64,000 nucleotides of DNA from Ectocarpus siliculosus (lineage: Eukaryota; Sar; Phaeophyceae; Ectocarpales; Ectocarpaceae), in the NCBI GenBank assembly GCA_000310025.1, contig FN649728.1, forward strand, positions 4,485,976 to 4,549,975, given 5' to 3'. A model generated the notes under the pieces. That model made no database searches, had not been told where the DNA came from, and saw only the letters and a program-made list of their open reading frames with translations. This document shows, in pieces, positions 12,201-22,559 of the stretch. The translations under genes and the position numbers were made by a program. Positions within the stretch are counted from its first letter, which is position 1. The number at the start of each line of letters is the position of its first letter.

Positions 12201-12868
12201 AGAAGTATGTCTACAGTTGGAATCGGCATTCACACGGTTCCAATAAAACCTACACCAACTAGCCCGTACCGTTTTTACAAGAGAGTAAATATTATTCGTT
12301 CGCACCCCGCAGCATTTTCACACTCCATGTGACCGGTGGGGTTCTTTCGGTAGTCCAAAAGGACGCACCATAGAACACACTTGATTGCTGGACCCAGGGC
12401 TTTCAGGCGAGGTTGACAAAAACCCCACGCGACGGTCGAACCCACGCACCTCAACTCTCACATAAGATTCTAACATCGCGTTGATACTGTTGAACATTAC
12501 AGCGCAACACTGGACTTCCTAGCGAGGTTTTTCAGCAAGGTCGCCGACCAGGAGAAGACCAACCGAATGAATGCGAAAGGGCTGGCGGTGGTGCTGTCAC
12601 CCAATTTGCTCAGAAATCCAGAGGGAGATCCGCTGGTGTTTAAGGTGCGTAAGTAGCTTTAGCTCACATCTCTCGGCCGATCGTTGGTCCGTATGCAGTT
12701 TGAATCAAGCCTTCTCTGCTGCGGTATGAACTCACCTACAACATGCCCCACCTTCTTATTTTCCCAATGCCAAGGCTTGGTAATGATTCTTCCCAGATCA
12801 TTGTACATACAGTAGTCTGGTTGCCGTTGCTAGTGGAGGATCGGGTCGGTGTCGTCTTTAGGGAATGA
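3002..12868 (+). CDS. WW-MyTH4-RhoGAP protein, ARHGAP39/Vilse-like (13 predicted exons)
   Basis: Predicted exons are 3002-3080, 3142-3297, 3905-6047, 7139-7356, 8047-8237, 8625-8798, 9029-9131, 9664-9734, 10050-10168, 10514-10604, 11644-11786, 12503-12644 and 12797-12868 (TGA). All phases agree and give about 1233 residues. Order of parts: a WW domain (LPEGW...FFHHFETG...VHWDTS), about 710 residues of low-complexity Ser/Pro/Arg-rich sequence with a poly-Glu run, MyTH4 (IYMGD, LYCQLVKQTH, FPPP), then RhoGAP with the arginine finger in TEGIFRRPG (Arg codon 10092-10094), MREPLVP and the LSPNLL motif. This is the order seen in animal ARHGAP39/Vilse, where the RhoGAP domain speeds GTP hydrolysis on Rho/Rac and MyTH4 binds cytoskeletal partners. 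The ATG at 3002 is my choice; 2966 is an in-frame alternative. Exons 2 and 3 boundaries are the least certain. Confidence 0.8.
3905..6047 (+). CDS. large disordered-region exon of the RhoGAP gene
   Basis: This is a 2.1-kb exon, by far the largest in the window. It encodes Ser-, Pro-, Arg- and Gly-rich sequence with no folded domain, many SP/TP and RxxS sites and a run of nine or so Glu residues from a GAG repeat near 5620-5642. A pyrimidine-rich acceptor (CCAACAG) precedes 3905. The frame is open further left to 3757, so the start could be earlier. It ends at GCCAC|GTGAGG, one codon before an in-frame TGA. Such a linker between WW and MyTH4 is also found in animal ARHGAP39. It probably carries phosphorylation and docking sites, but that is inference. 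Confidence 0.7.
7139..8798 (+). CDS. MyTH4-domain exons of the RhoGAP gene
   Basis: Three exons (7139-7356, 8047-8237, 8625-8798) join in phase. Exon one gives FVERSYYKGNGAAQLLKRF and NAKAITELMCHT, matching the first MyTH4 helices. Exon two gives EMFRNVQIYMGD and LAGELYCQLVKQTH, the family core. Exon three begins ERGFILLAAS and contains FLFPPPTQ, matching the RGWeLL...FPPS segment. The junction KQTHLCMNVANE-ERGF has the spacing expected of the family. Donors are GTGAGA, GTGGGA and GTAAGC. A 268-codon open frame on the opposite strand (6648-7454) is a shadow of the first exon. Confidence 0.8.
9029..12868 (+). CDS. RhoGAP-domain exons and stop of the RhoGAP gene
   Basis: Seven exons follow MyTH4: 9029-9131 (GTVFGVTIE), 9664-9734 (RVPIVVQLLVQ), 10050-10168 (TEGIFRRPGHAGAKAALKEA), 10514-10604 (VDVYVVADLLK), 11644-11786 (MWLRSMREPLVP), 12503-12644 (DFLARFF, AKGLAVVLSPNLLRNPEGDP) and 12797-12868. 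The arginine finger and the Asn of the NLLR motif, both needed for GAP activity, are present. The last exon adds only 23 residues, so the usual final RhoGAP helix is short or diverged. Repeats sit in three introns: a MITE (9233-9461), a CATG-word array (about 11215-11480) and another array (about 11850-12010). Confidence 0.85.
9233..9461. mobile_element. MITE copy A (TA-flanked, ~50-bp inverted ends)
   Basis: 229 bp, from TACCGTAGGTGACATAAGGT on the left to the inverted match ACACCGACGGTA-type end on the right. The ends match imperfectly over about 50 bp. There is no coding capacity. It lies inside a RhoGAP-domain intron. The same ends occur at 27729-27952, 35752-35976 and, more diverged, 57758-58184. 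The terminal TA could be a TA target-site duplication, as in Tc1/mariner-derived elements. Confidence 0.75.
11215..11480. repeat. array of CTCATGAG-type palindromic words
   Basis: The stretch is built of ~10-bp words around CATG or CGTG, such as CCTCATGAGGC, and includes four near-perfect tandem CCTCGTGACA units at about 11408-11447. It lies within an intron of the RhoGAP gene. The open frame it creates on the minus strand is an artefact of the word structure. Confidence 0.7.
11850..12010. repeat. array of GGAAGCTTCC-type palindromic words
   Basis: Repeated TGGAAGCTTCCACGG-like words with inverted copies (CTTCCACGG, GTGGAAGC) lie in the intron between the RhoGAP exons ending at 11786 and starting at 12503. 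Similar words recur at 21580-21900 and 22560-22900. Confidence 0.55.
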
Positions 12869-14362
12869 AGACTGGGGACCCAACACAATTCTACCGAAGA
12901 CAGAAAAAGACACTCTGTCTGCGAACGAAGATGTCTCCGGCAGTACAGGAATGCTCAATCAACGGCCTACGTATCGGGTAGGGATGGCTACCAACGTTAC
13001 CATAGAGCCAACACTCCCGATAGGAACTCCAGGAACCCGGAGCTACAGTAGTGCGATTCATGTTTTTCTATCCTCGAGGGTCCATGTTTGCATATTTTGC
13101 CGTTAATGTTCATGAGCCCAGAGATCGATAAGAGTATATAGCCCAAATCATGTGGCGAGACCCAACACCAAGCACTGTTCCCACCAAAACGTCCTGTCTC
13201 TGATGAGAAAGGCCCGCCCTTGTGGGAAAAGATGGTTCAACAACAAACACAACGTAGTATAGTTCCATCTATCGACCCGTCGTTCAAAGGTAGAGTGCTG
13301 ACAGCTCAATCTCAATACTGGCAGCCAGTACTCCAGTAGTGTTGGCTGGATCCTTCGCCCATTATCACCATAAACCGGCTTCATTCAAGTTATCCACCGA
13401 AACGTTCAACCTCACACGAAGCTCATATGGAGGAAGCGTTTGTTCTGCTCCAATTCGTGAACTGTCCCACGGTGCGTGCGTTCCACTACGTACGGTTGAC
13501 GACGAACCAGCTCAAAACATGCCTTCTATCCTGTATTACACATGCACTTTGCCAAAACACAAGACGAAAGAAAAAAACGAGCAACGCTTGAGGCTTGATT
13601 ATCCGCCCTCTTCGCCTCTCCGTTACTCGCCTTCCCTTCTCTCCTTGCGTCTCTGACGGCTGCCACCTTATGCAGAAGAACGCCAATGCTGAAGCGAATT
13701 TCGTCAAGAGCTTGATAGAAGGAAGCAAGCAATAGCACAATACCGACGATGCTTCAGCGAGGCAGTCTTGTATCATATTGTGAATGATGTAGCAAAGTAG
13801 AGACAGTGAACCGGCGTTCTAGCGAGGGCGTCTTTCTTTCCGATGTGAATGGAGACAACCTAAACAAAAGGAAGCATCGAAATCCAGCGGGGGGCTTTAT
13901 GACCAAGCATAATGCAATTAGTTGATAGGTAATCGCCGGCGAACGACAAGAACGTGCTTCACATTTGCGGAAGCTACATCATTCCGCATGCAGCGTTTAC
14001 GTAGAGGAAGATATCATGTATAAATACGAAATCGGAGACAGGATAGGTTTTAGGCGTGGGTTTTTGCAGCGAGTGAAAAGTGAGCCTCCACCTGGAGAAT
14101 CCCGCTCATAGTGCGTGCCACCGTGGTCTCTGGAGTCACACGAAGTTTGTTCATCGGTTCGTTACTCCGTCAGTCCAATTGGTAGATGTTATCCCCTGAG
14201 AATTTCGACGATGGCCTCAACCGAAAAACTTTTCTAGTGCTGAAAAGGTTGTGCCATTATTCAACCATCGTCCAGATTGATTGATAGAGAAACTTCACCT
14301 TGCTGGACGCAACATGATGTCGTGATAGACAGCACATTGTTTATACCCACCCACAGAGTGTT
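12869..14362. other. intergenic, no gene seen
   Basis: This stretch follows the RhoGAP stop codon. Only short unconvincing frames occur on both strands. I found no domain, tRNA or clear repeat. Confidence 0.5.
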
Positions 14363-14378
14363 GCTGAGGGAGGTGGGG

Positions 14379-15399
14379 GGGGGCGTACTCTCATGTTTTG
14401 CATGCCTTAGCGGTTAGACCATTGACCATGTGCCCTCGAGAGGACGGAGCATTGTTCCCACAGGACCGATCACCAATGGCCAATCGTTTCTTCCTGCTTT
14501 GCCGAAGGTGGCTCAAAAAGGTATTCCCTAGTCTATCTACCCTATCGATATCACTTCCCGCCTTTTCAACCCACTTCCTATGCCCCAGTACGGCTATTGT
14601 TTTGTCCTCGCTATTCCATGCCTCAAACATCTCCCTGCACCTTCCTTCTATTTTTCCCAGCTCAATCATGTACACTTCCCTCTCCCCCTTATACAACGAA
14701 CACTCGCAACTGCATGAACCCGGTCGTCACCCTCGGCGTCGCAATCACATTTGAACTTGTCGTCTCCATCGTCTACCTTCCGCGATATTCGTCTACGTTT
14801 CTCGATGGTCAGTGTACCCAGTCCTGAGTTTGACCTTCAGCTTTGTCCCTTCATTCATTGGTCCATGCAGTAGGTGCTCTTTGAACCCTATTCCTTCTTT
14901 CAACATTCCGTACACTTCTAGAACCTCCTAATCCTTGGTTTCTTTCCTTGGATTCTGTTCTTCTCTTTCGGTACAAGCAACAGATATCTTCTCCTTGAAC
15001 CCCTCTAAACTTTACGTTTCCAGCGTTTCACCTCCGTCGATTTCGAACCCCTTCCACATGTCCTCTACAACCTTGACCCACTCCGTGGGTTGTTTACCCC
15101 TCATTTTGTTTGCCCACTTCGTCTCCCAGGCTATTCTCGGTAACCGTTCCTCTCCCATACCGCACATGCGATACTGCCATGTCAGCTTCCTTGCGACTCT
15201 TCCCGATCGTAGGGATTGGATCCCCAGTTCTGCCCTGACGGTGGCATTACTTGTGCAATCGGAACATCCTAGATGACTTTCGCTGCTTTCATCTCGAGCT
15301 CTACCTTCTCTTTTCCTTCCCATACTTCTCCGGCGTACGCTACCGGCGGTACGATTACGCTCTTCAAAGCCGTCAATTTGATGCGCGTATCGAGGTGCC
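14379..15399 (-). mobile_element. 5'-truncated LINE (non-LTR retrotransposon) with 16-bp target-site duplication
   Basis: On the minus strand the sequence encodes the C-terminal part of a LINE ORF2. It has IVPPVAYAGEVWEGKEKVE (compare the IxPxxxYGxExW motif just after the reverse transcriptase), then AELGIQSLRSGRVARKL, ERLPRIAWETKWA and TEWVKVVEDMW. The frames are interrupted by frameshifts, so it is dead. The 16-bp direct repeat GCTGAGGGAGGTGGGG flanks it at 14363-14378 and 15400-15415, which fits target-primed insertion and marks both ends. The 3' end (left side) finishes in a C-rich tail after GAGAGTACG. Shorter 3' fragments of the same family lie at 51086-51266 and 59285-59500. Confidence 0.85.
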
Positions 15400-15415
15400 G
15401 CTGAGGGAGGTGGGG

Positions 15416-15655
15416 AGGACTATTTTGAGCTGAGAATATTGTTTTGTGTTACCGATCTGCCCGGGTGTTTGAATCAGCCTCTATATTGGCAGGGTCAGCT
15501 TCAATCTTGAGTTCGAGGTTGAATTCGTGCTCCCTCAACCTGGAACCTCCGGCCTACTGTAGAGGGGCGTTGTTGCAGTTGCTGATGATACCGGTAGGAA
15601 GGTTGAAATGATGAAAACAAATCTGGCTTGTACTCTAGATTTGGAGGGTGCCCTA
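15416..15655. other. spacer, nothing seen
   Basis: Short stretch between the LINE and the palindromic-word array. No gene or repeat is recognised. Confidence 0.5.
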
Positions 15656-16060
15656 CATTTATTTGATGATGCCATGGAATTCCATTGAATACTTCACGGA
15701 ATGCCATGGAGATCCATGGAGATCCTCGGCATTACGCAGAACACTCGACGGAATGCCGTGGAGGTCCATGGAATTCCACGGTGGAATTTACGGTGTTCCA
15801 TGGAGTTCCATGGAGTTCCATGCAGTTCCATGGAAAGCTGTGGAATTCCATGGCGGCATTCCATGACAGCCCATAGTGTGCCGTGGAGTTCCATGACGGC
15901 GGTGAATTTTCACGGCTAGTTCCGTGGAATTTGCCGAGGAATTTTCCGTAGAAATTTCCATGAAATAACCTGAGGACTCCCATGGCTTGCCACGCTTTCC
16001 ATAGAATTCCATGGAAAATTTCATGGATATTTCCATGCTTCTTATGTGCGCAGTGCAAAT
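15656..16060. repeat. array of TTCCATGGAA-type palindromic words
   Basis: About 400 bp is made largely of ~10-bp steps of CCATGGAATT and CCATGGAGTT. The core (about 15795-15835) is a tandem run of CCATGGAGTT. Words on both sides are mutually inverted, so the whole can fold on itself. It creates overlapping open frames in several phases on both strands, none of which I accept as a gene. Confidence 0.7.
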
Positions 16061-16547
16061 ACCCGCCTGATGCTGCTTTTTATGTATTCCCATCAGATTT
16101 CGGCATGAACTATAAACAACGCACCTTGCCACACCACCGCAGGCAGCAACACAGTACAGCAGGTAGGCGTAGAGTCGCAGCTCAGCTATGCATTGTGCCA
16201 CTGGTCCATTTTTCCGGCCCTTGTTGTTCTGCGTTATAGTCGGTCTGGGGATCATGGCTACAGCCTTGCAGATAGCGAACGTCTTGCTTTGCATATAGTC
16301 CATGTCCCACAACACCAACGTATTTTGTGTGCTGTGTATTGCTGAGAGAACGCGAAGGCAATATGTGAGTGTGTACCCCCGCTGTGCCTGTTTTCAGATG
16401 GGGTGCCATATGCCAATCACGAAATTGACAAATGATGTGAACGATTGAAAGCCCCATAAAAAAAAAGGCGGACAGCCGAAGTGTCTCAATTCAAGCTGTC
16501 TTGGATCCTACAGTGGACGGTTTCTTTCGTGTCAGCCACGAGGGGTC

Positions 16548-17062
16548 GGCGCCCACCCCCCAATATCCCACACTACTGGCAATTTCGCTAAACCGCCCAG
16601 GGGACACCAATGGGTCACCCATGGGCCGCCCATGCGCAGCTCATGGGCAGCCCATGGCACCCATGGGGCACCCATATATGGGCAGCCCGTGGGCAGCCCA
16701 TGTGCGGCCAATGAGTGTCCTTCAACAGGAACCAGTGTACTCCTAAACAATAGCGCGTGGGCACTTCAACCTAGAAATTAGCGTCGGCACTTCAACCTAG
16801 AACTTAGCCACCCAGCACCAACCTACAGTAGCACGTATCGTGTGGGCATGGGGTTACAGTTAGGGTTAGCGTTAAGGCTATTTGCCGTTATAATGCCCGT
16901 TCCAGCGCAGATAATCTATCGTTTAAGACAACACTGGTTCCGGTTGAAGGGCACTAATTGGCCGCCCATGGGCTGCCCACGGGCTACCCATGGGCACTAC
17001 GTGGTGCCCATGGGCGGTTTAGCAAAACTGTAGAAAGTGTGGGAGACCCCCTCCCACGCGCC
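16548..17062. mobile_element. foldback element rich in CCCATGGGC words
   Basis: The left arm (from GGCGCCCACC at 16548 to about 16750) and the right arm (about 16900 to 17062) are long inverted copies. Shared landmarks are GCTAAACCGCCCA, GGCAGCCC(A/G)TGGGCAGCCC and GGAACCAGTGT in opposite orientation. Both arms are packed with the palindrome CCCATGGG. The centre (about 16750-16900) has two copies of GGCACTTCAACCTAGAA. There is no coding capacity. Confidence 0.7.
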
Positions 17063-17309
17063 AAAAAAAAATCATGTGTCTTATGTAGAACTTCTCAGAA
17101 GAGGTCTGCCCCCGCTGCCTGTGGAGGGGGAAGCCCTTTGTGCCGGGACGACTGCTACATGGCGAGAAGCGTTCATTTAGTCCACCGTCTTATCCCTCGT
17201 CGATCGTGAACGAAGTGTGCATACTCAGGAAAATACATGGTATACTTTCACTATGGTATATCATGTTTGCTCGTTCGTTCCTTTAATTGATGTTGTTGCA
17301 GGAAAATAT

Positions 17310-17378
17310 GCCGAGATGTTCAAACACACAACCTGATGCTAGCAGGTTTGCGAGGTTAACCACTAGACCACCCACCGT
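17310..17378 (-). repeat. tRNA-like sequence, probable SINE head
   Basis: On the minus strand GGTGGTCTAGTGGTTAACCTC resembles an A box and GTGTTTGAACATC a diverged B box. The stems are not tRNA-quality. It is related in its first 15 bases to 552-627. Confidence 0.4.
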
Positions 17379-18480
17379 CGTTTCCGGCTAATCCATAGGA
17401 ACTGAGAGGACAACAAACAGATGTATCTGATGAACTCATCGGTTGTGCAGCAGGAGTGAGTGCCTTTCTGCATACCGCTTTGACGAGAGAGTACATCCGT
17501 TAGTAGCCGGGAGTTCCAGGCTTGAGCTCTCTGCTCGCAGCGTAGACTATACTTGTACGTCACTTCGTATACTTGTACGCCACTGCGCATACCTGCACGC
17601 CACAGCCTTCAGCAATGTTCCAGACGAGTTGCTCTCCTGTTGACCTGTTGCGACAACATGGACGGATGTGGGGTGAGTGCTTCTTGGAACAACAGCGGCA
17701 GTAGTAGGGCACTCACGTACGTACGCTCTCTGTGCTAGACAAGAACGAAAGAACAACTGCACCAGCGTAAGGTTTCATACATATGTGATTTACCTTGGGA
17801 CAGCCCTTGTTGCTATTGTTGACAAGTGCATCCTTCGTTGCGCGTTCCTCTGCTTGGGCTGCTCTGCTGTTAGCTCAGGCAAACAAAAAGCTGCGTGTCG
17901 GTACCATGAGGACGTAGCAAACAACAGTATATCATGGCCGCGGTAGCTTCTACCCTCGGTCGTTAATTCGTGAGAGCCTCGAACTCTCCTGTGAAACACT
18001 TTCAGACATGCCCTGGCAGTGCTTGTTGCTCCTAGCGGCATTCGGGTCGACGCGTTCATGCTCGCCTTACCTCTGGGAACGTTCTACAGAATGGTTCCGA
18101 CAAGAGCCGAAGCGGCACCTGTTGCACCGCCCGCGGCCACACTCACACTCTGACTCTAGAGCCTAGAGCAAGAGGCAGGGACAGAGGCGAAGCGAGCTCT
18201 CGTTACGTAGACCGTATTGCAGCGGCCAACAGTATTGAGGGGAAACGAATACATTGAATTAGTCTCAAGTCTATAGGGTAGTGAGTTTCACCAAGAAGCA
18301 ACTACAAGTAGGATCTCAGTCGCACACAGCACAGGGTGCGAACTCCGGGCAACGATGAGCCGAGGAACTCCAGGGGGTTGGAACCAGTGCTACCAAACCG
18401 ACTGATTATCGTCTGGGAATTCTCGACCGAGGCTAAAACGGTGAGTCCTACTGCTCCCACTGCGTGGTACCGCATCACCC
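17379..18480. other. upstream region of the 401-codon ORF
   Basis: No coding or repeat structure is recognised. A strong donor-like GTGAGT lies at 18441-18446, 35 bases before the ATG of the next ORF. A 5' leader intron is possible, but no acceptor is evident in the 35 bases that remain. Confidence 0.4.
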
Positions 18481-19686
18481 ATGTCTTACGCTGAAGCGGA
18501 GCCTCGCTTCAGTCGGTGGCTTCAGAAGTACCGCGACGATCGAGAGGCACACAGCAGGGCTCGAAAGATGCACTCCGATCCTGCAATGCTTGATGCTGAT
18601 CTCGCCCGTGTGGTGTCTCGAATGGGCATACCAAACGGCCATAGGAAGCCTGCCGAGCTTCGCGAAGCGACCGAAATGCTGTTAAATGGGGCACGTGCGA
18701 GCACGGAACATTTCCGGGACCAGGAGACGTTCTTCAACTTGGGAGACGTTGTTGATTTATTAGCGTCTCTCTTGGGAGAGGGCACTCGCCATGCACGCCC
18801 AGTGGTTGCGGCATTCTTGGAAGCACTCACGGCCAGTGGGTCGGCTGCGGTACTGACCAACAGGCGCTACGTCGGAAACGGAGGACTAGAACTACCGTAC
18901 TTTTTACTGCAGTCGGTGGTGATTGGAGAACCATGGGGGTACAACTATAACAATTCATCTGGAATGCCCCATCTTGGATCCCCGAAAGACCGCGCCTTTC
19001 GCGAAATTTGTGTCCGAATGTTGGCGCGTATGGCGTTCCTCAGCGCTGAGTGCACCCTATCGCGCGGGGGCAACCATCCGTTCATGGTGCTGCTCGAAGG
19101 AAACCGTGGGCCAATGCTCCCGTTCATTGAAATCCGGATGAATCGCGTTGTTGATTTTCCGGTGAACCAATCTGCGGTCCTCGACGTGCTCTCTCTGATG
19201 ATCTTCGTGTATCGAGCACTTCCGTGGTCTCGACGGCAGCATCTTGCCGACATAGAGCATGCAAGCAGCATACGGACGCCGCCCGTGGATTACACCGCCC
19301 AGCTTCTTGTGAAAAAGACGATGCACATGATGATCATGGTGCCAGGCTTCTTGCGAGAGCTCGTCGTCGACCAACAGCTATGGCATGTGCTTTTTGCGTA
19401 CGGCGTTGGAAGAATTGAGGCTTCCCGGTGCCACCTGCAGCACCAAAGCCGAGACAGTCTTGGTATCAGCTCCGGTGAGACAAGCGACGCCGCCCGTCGT
19501 CTGTGCAACGTCTTCTTTCGGAATCGGCAGCATGAGGAAAGATTGATACGGATGCTGAAAGAGACTTGCCTCGTGTCGACGTGGATTTGCGGCGACGCTC
19601 AGCGCCCCTTGTTGCTAGAGATATGCCGACAACGCCGCCGGCGAGTGGTGGAGGTGAGGAACAACCCGTGTAACGATGGTCATTAG
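18481..19686 (+). CDS. unrecognised 401-residue protein
   Basis: An uninterrupted ATG-to-TAG frame of 401 codons, the longest ATG-started frame in the window and isolated from the other genes. The protein is mostly helical-looking, with Leu-rich hydrophobic stretches (VVDLLASLLGE, VLDVLSLMIFVYRALP, MHMMIMVPGFLRELVV) separated by charged segments. It has no signal peptide, clear membrane span, or zinc or nucleotide motif. The C-terminus is very basic (RQRRRRVVEVR). A donor-like GTGGAG|GTGAGG near 19652 means the frame could instead be one large exon whose true ending lies further right. Repeat-helix (HEAT/ARM-like) folding is conceivable but unsupported. I do not recognise a family. Confidence 0.55.
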   Translation: MSYAEAEPRFSRWLQKYRDDREAHSRARKMHSDPAMLDADLARVVSRMGIPNGHRKPAELREATEMLLNGARASTEHFRDQETFFNLGDVVDLLASLLGEGTRHARPVVAAFLEALTASGSAAVLTNRRYVGNGGLELPYFLLQSVVIGEPWGYNYNNSSGMPHLGSPKDRAFREICVRMLARMAFLSAECTLSRGGNHPFMVLLEGNRGPMLPFIEIRMNRVVDFPVNQSAVLDVLSLMIFVYRALPWSRRQHLADIEHASSIRTPPVDYTAQLLVKKTMHMMIMVPGFLRELVVDQQLWHVLFAYGVGRIEASRCHLQHQSRDSLGISSGETSDAARRLCNVFFRNRQHEERLIRMLKETCLVSTWICGDAQRPLLLEICRQRRRRVVEVRNNPCNDGH

Positions 19687-21560
19687 CTACGCGCGATAGC
19701 AACACGGTCGAGTAACCTCCCATGATTGTTCGAATTTTGCGTTTGATGAACCCGTTCTCGGAACAAGCACTCCCACGACGTTCCCATCTGTGCAAAGATT
19801 TTCCGCATGTTGATTCCTACTGTAGCGTGATACAGAGTCACGAGGTTGGGTAGCCAATGTTGTCGGGAGGATTGACTAGCCCTATCCGTATGGCGCGTCC
19901 GTCCGATTGGTCCTTACGGTAGACTATCGCGATGCATTGTATAGGCGACCCATCGGAGTACGGGCGTGTTTTCCGGCAACACCAAGGGTATGCGCCAACG
20001 AAGAATTCGGACACATAGCCCATTCCCCCCTGTGGGGGGGGAAGTTTCGAAACGTTTCCACGAATCACCGACAAAATACGGCCCATTCGGTGAGCATTGG
20101 TGGCCTTCGGACGATCTTTTTCGACAATAATAAAGAACACACTTGCAATGTTGAATTACGTCACCCGACCAAGAGCTTGTATGGAGACACACGCACGCAC
20201 CATTACGGGTGCATATCCAAGCGTGTACCACACCAATCTGCAGAGAAATGTTATAGTGTTAGTAAATGTAGAAAAGGCTCGCGACCACTGTAAGGTGTGT
20301 TTTTCGTTGGCCCTGTGCAACACGCGAACGAATCGTCCAGGGTGACAGGCAGGTGCGGAAAGTGTTTTTGGGTACTTGTTTATCCCCAGGCACGTAGTCC
20401 ATAAATGAAGTGGGCTAGTTTGGTTTACAAACGACTACTTCATCCACGGCCAGGCAATCCGAAATGGGTTTCGCGCAAGAACACCCAAGTAAGCAAGGAG
20501 AGGCCATGTTTCCCTGGTCGCCCTCGGCCAGACAGGGGACAGACGGGCTAGAGGCTGCCGCGAAGACAACTGTGGGGGTCGCGGGGGGTTGGCCACCTCT
20601 CAGCGGTCACGAGGTCCAAGGACAACGTTCACACAGAGACAGACGAAGAAAGATCCGAAGCTCAGGGAGAACCTCTCCTTTAGAACACGTTAGGTGCCTT
20701 CCCCCGCGTCCCAAATCATCTCGCTCCCCTTCCCGCTGCCCAGATTCGATGTGTGCACCTATTTTGTCTTGGGATGTTTTCCGCGCATACCCTAGGCTGA
20801 ATGTAGAGTGTTTGAGTTGAACGCTTTCTAATATTGGCCCACGTTGTTGATAAACGGGATTCAGGCGGTGGCTGCGGGCGCGCCTTTGGCGTTTTCGACC
20901 GCCGTGCCTGAATTGCTGGCGTTTGTTCGCGGGCCTGGTGTTCGAGGAAAGAAACAGCGACTTGCCGCATGGTTAGAGTCGAACACTGAAGGTTAGGCGC
21001 GTTGGTTCCGACTGAATATGCGGTAAGTCGTGTGCAGCGTTTCGAGTTGGTGCCAAGTTCACGTGGTTGCCAGGTCTTGCGTGTAGCATTCCTTGGTCGA
21101 CGTTGGTCTTCTTGTGGTATCGCGTGTAGTGCACCAATTGGAGCTGCCCCCCTAACCTTGAGTATGAGTTTTTCCATTTCAACTCTGCATGCCACCGTTA
21201 TTTAGTACATCTTCACCCTCTCCGTCTTGTCGGAACGAAACAATTTTCGTGCTCACCGCCTAGCCCGAAATATGTAGAACGAAAAAAATGATACGGCGCA
21301 AATATGTCCCACACTGTTTGCCAAGACCCAAACCTTTCCGGTTACTCCGCATAGCTCAATCTCTTCCCTGCTGGCCAGTCTACCTATCGGGACACACGCG
21401 TCCGGAGAGAGGCCGGCAATATTGTTATATTTCTTTTCTTAGGGTACCGTTCATCGATGTCCTCCTTGTACAATAATTCCATCGGAATTGCTCGTTTTTT
21501 TACGGCCATCGTTCCCCCTTCGTCGTCCGGACAAAGGGTGGGTCTGAACTACATCTCCCT
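19687..21560. other. intergenic, no gene seen
   Basis: Only short overlapping frames occur on both strands. None shows a domain or consistent splice signals. Confidence 0.45.
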
Positions 21561-21579
21561 TTTGGGTGTCACCTTCCAC

Positions 21580-21900
21580 GATTTTCCATGAAATAAATCT
21601 TCTATGGCTTTTCCTTGGAAGCAACGGAAAGCTGTCAAGGACGTCACTGAAGCTGCTATGAAAGAACGTGGAAGCTTCCATGGAAGCTATGGAAGATGGA
21701 GGAAGCTGTCGCGACTACCATGGCAGTACCCAATGAATGTGCACCCACCAGCTACCATGCGTGATCGCAATGGGAGCTTTTGTGGCTGCCATGGCGTATC
21801 ACTTCCATGTGGGGTTTCATGTGGCAGGTGATCCACTTCTTCCATGGGAACCAGTGAAACTCGGATGACCTCCTCCATGGTTTAGGGGCTCCCATAGAGG
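21580..21900. repeat. array of TTCCATGGAAGC-type words
   Basis: Repeated GGAAGCTTCCATGGAAGC-like words occur, with many CCATGG and inverted partners, grading outward into diverged copies. It resembles the arrays at 11850-12010 and 22560-22900. Confidence 0.6.
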
Positions 21901-22475
21901 AGGAAGTCGTCGACAAGGTCCGAAGTCCTATGCATGCACTTACTTGTAGACTTTCGTTATCGTAATCCCACAAGCACGTTGGGTGCTTAAGGTCTACGTC
22001 AAAGCTGTACTCAGCGCTGATCATTTCACCGGCTCCGAATCTCCATGGCCGTATACATACTTACATCCAATGTTCTGACAGCATTGTAAATGTATCTGAT
22101 TTCCACGAACTACGCTGAAGTTCCATTGAGGAAGTTCAAATGTAAGATTGGTAGGTGTTCTTATGGCATTTGGAGGTAGGCGGGTGACGATGCGTTACCA
22201 TGATCGTTTGGCGTTGTAAGGCGCCATCAGCGTGCGATTGAGCTGGTCCGGCGTTTGTTGGACGCAAAACGGTTGAATGGCGAATACATGCAAGGTGACA
22301 AGAGAGCTACCACAAGGGAGAATCAAGAAAAGCAGAACAATCTGCATTTAAGTTGTCGAACTATGTAGTTCAACACAGCCAGCCAGATCCGGAAAGAGAT
22401 GGTAGACAAAAGAAGATCTCAAAACAGTGTCAACGAGGATCCGATGCCTCTTAGCAACCGTGGGTTTGACTTTTT
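21901..22475. other. spacer between palindromic-word arrays, nothing seen
   Basis: No gene recognised. It could be the interior of one diverged element whose ends are the arrays on either side, but I could not align them convincingly. Confidence 0.35.
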
Positions 22476-22559
22476 CAAGCTTTCACTGAGACCTTATTCA
22501 CGACATCCCACGTGGCTTGGAAATGGCTACAGCCGAAAACTACAAGTGTAGGGCTCCTA

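Noticed and set aside
15648-16318. Several overlapping frames with repeated GIPWSSMEFHG-like peptides
   Set aside because: The CCATGGAATT word keeps many phases open on both strands. There is no independent sign of coding.
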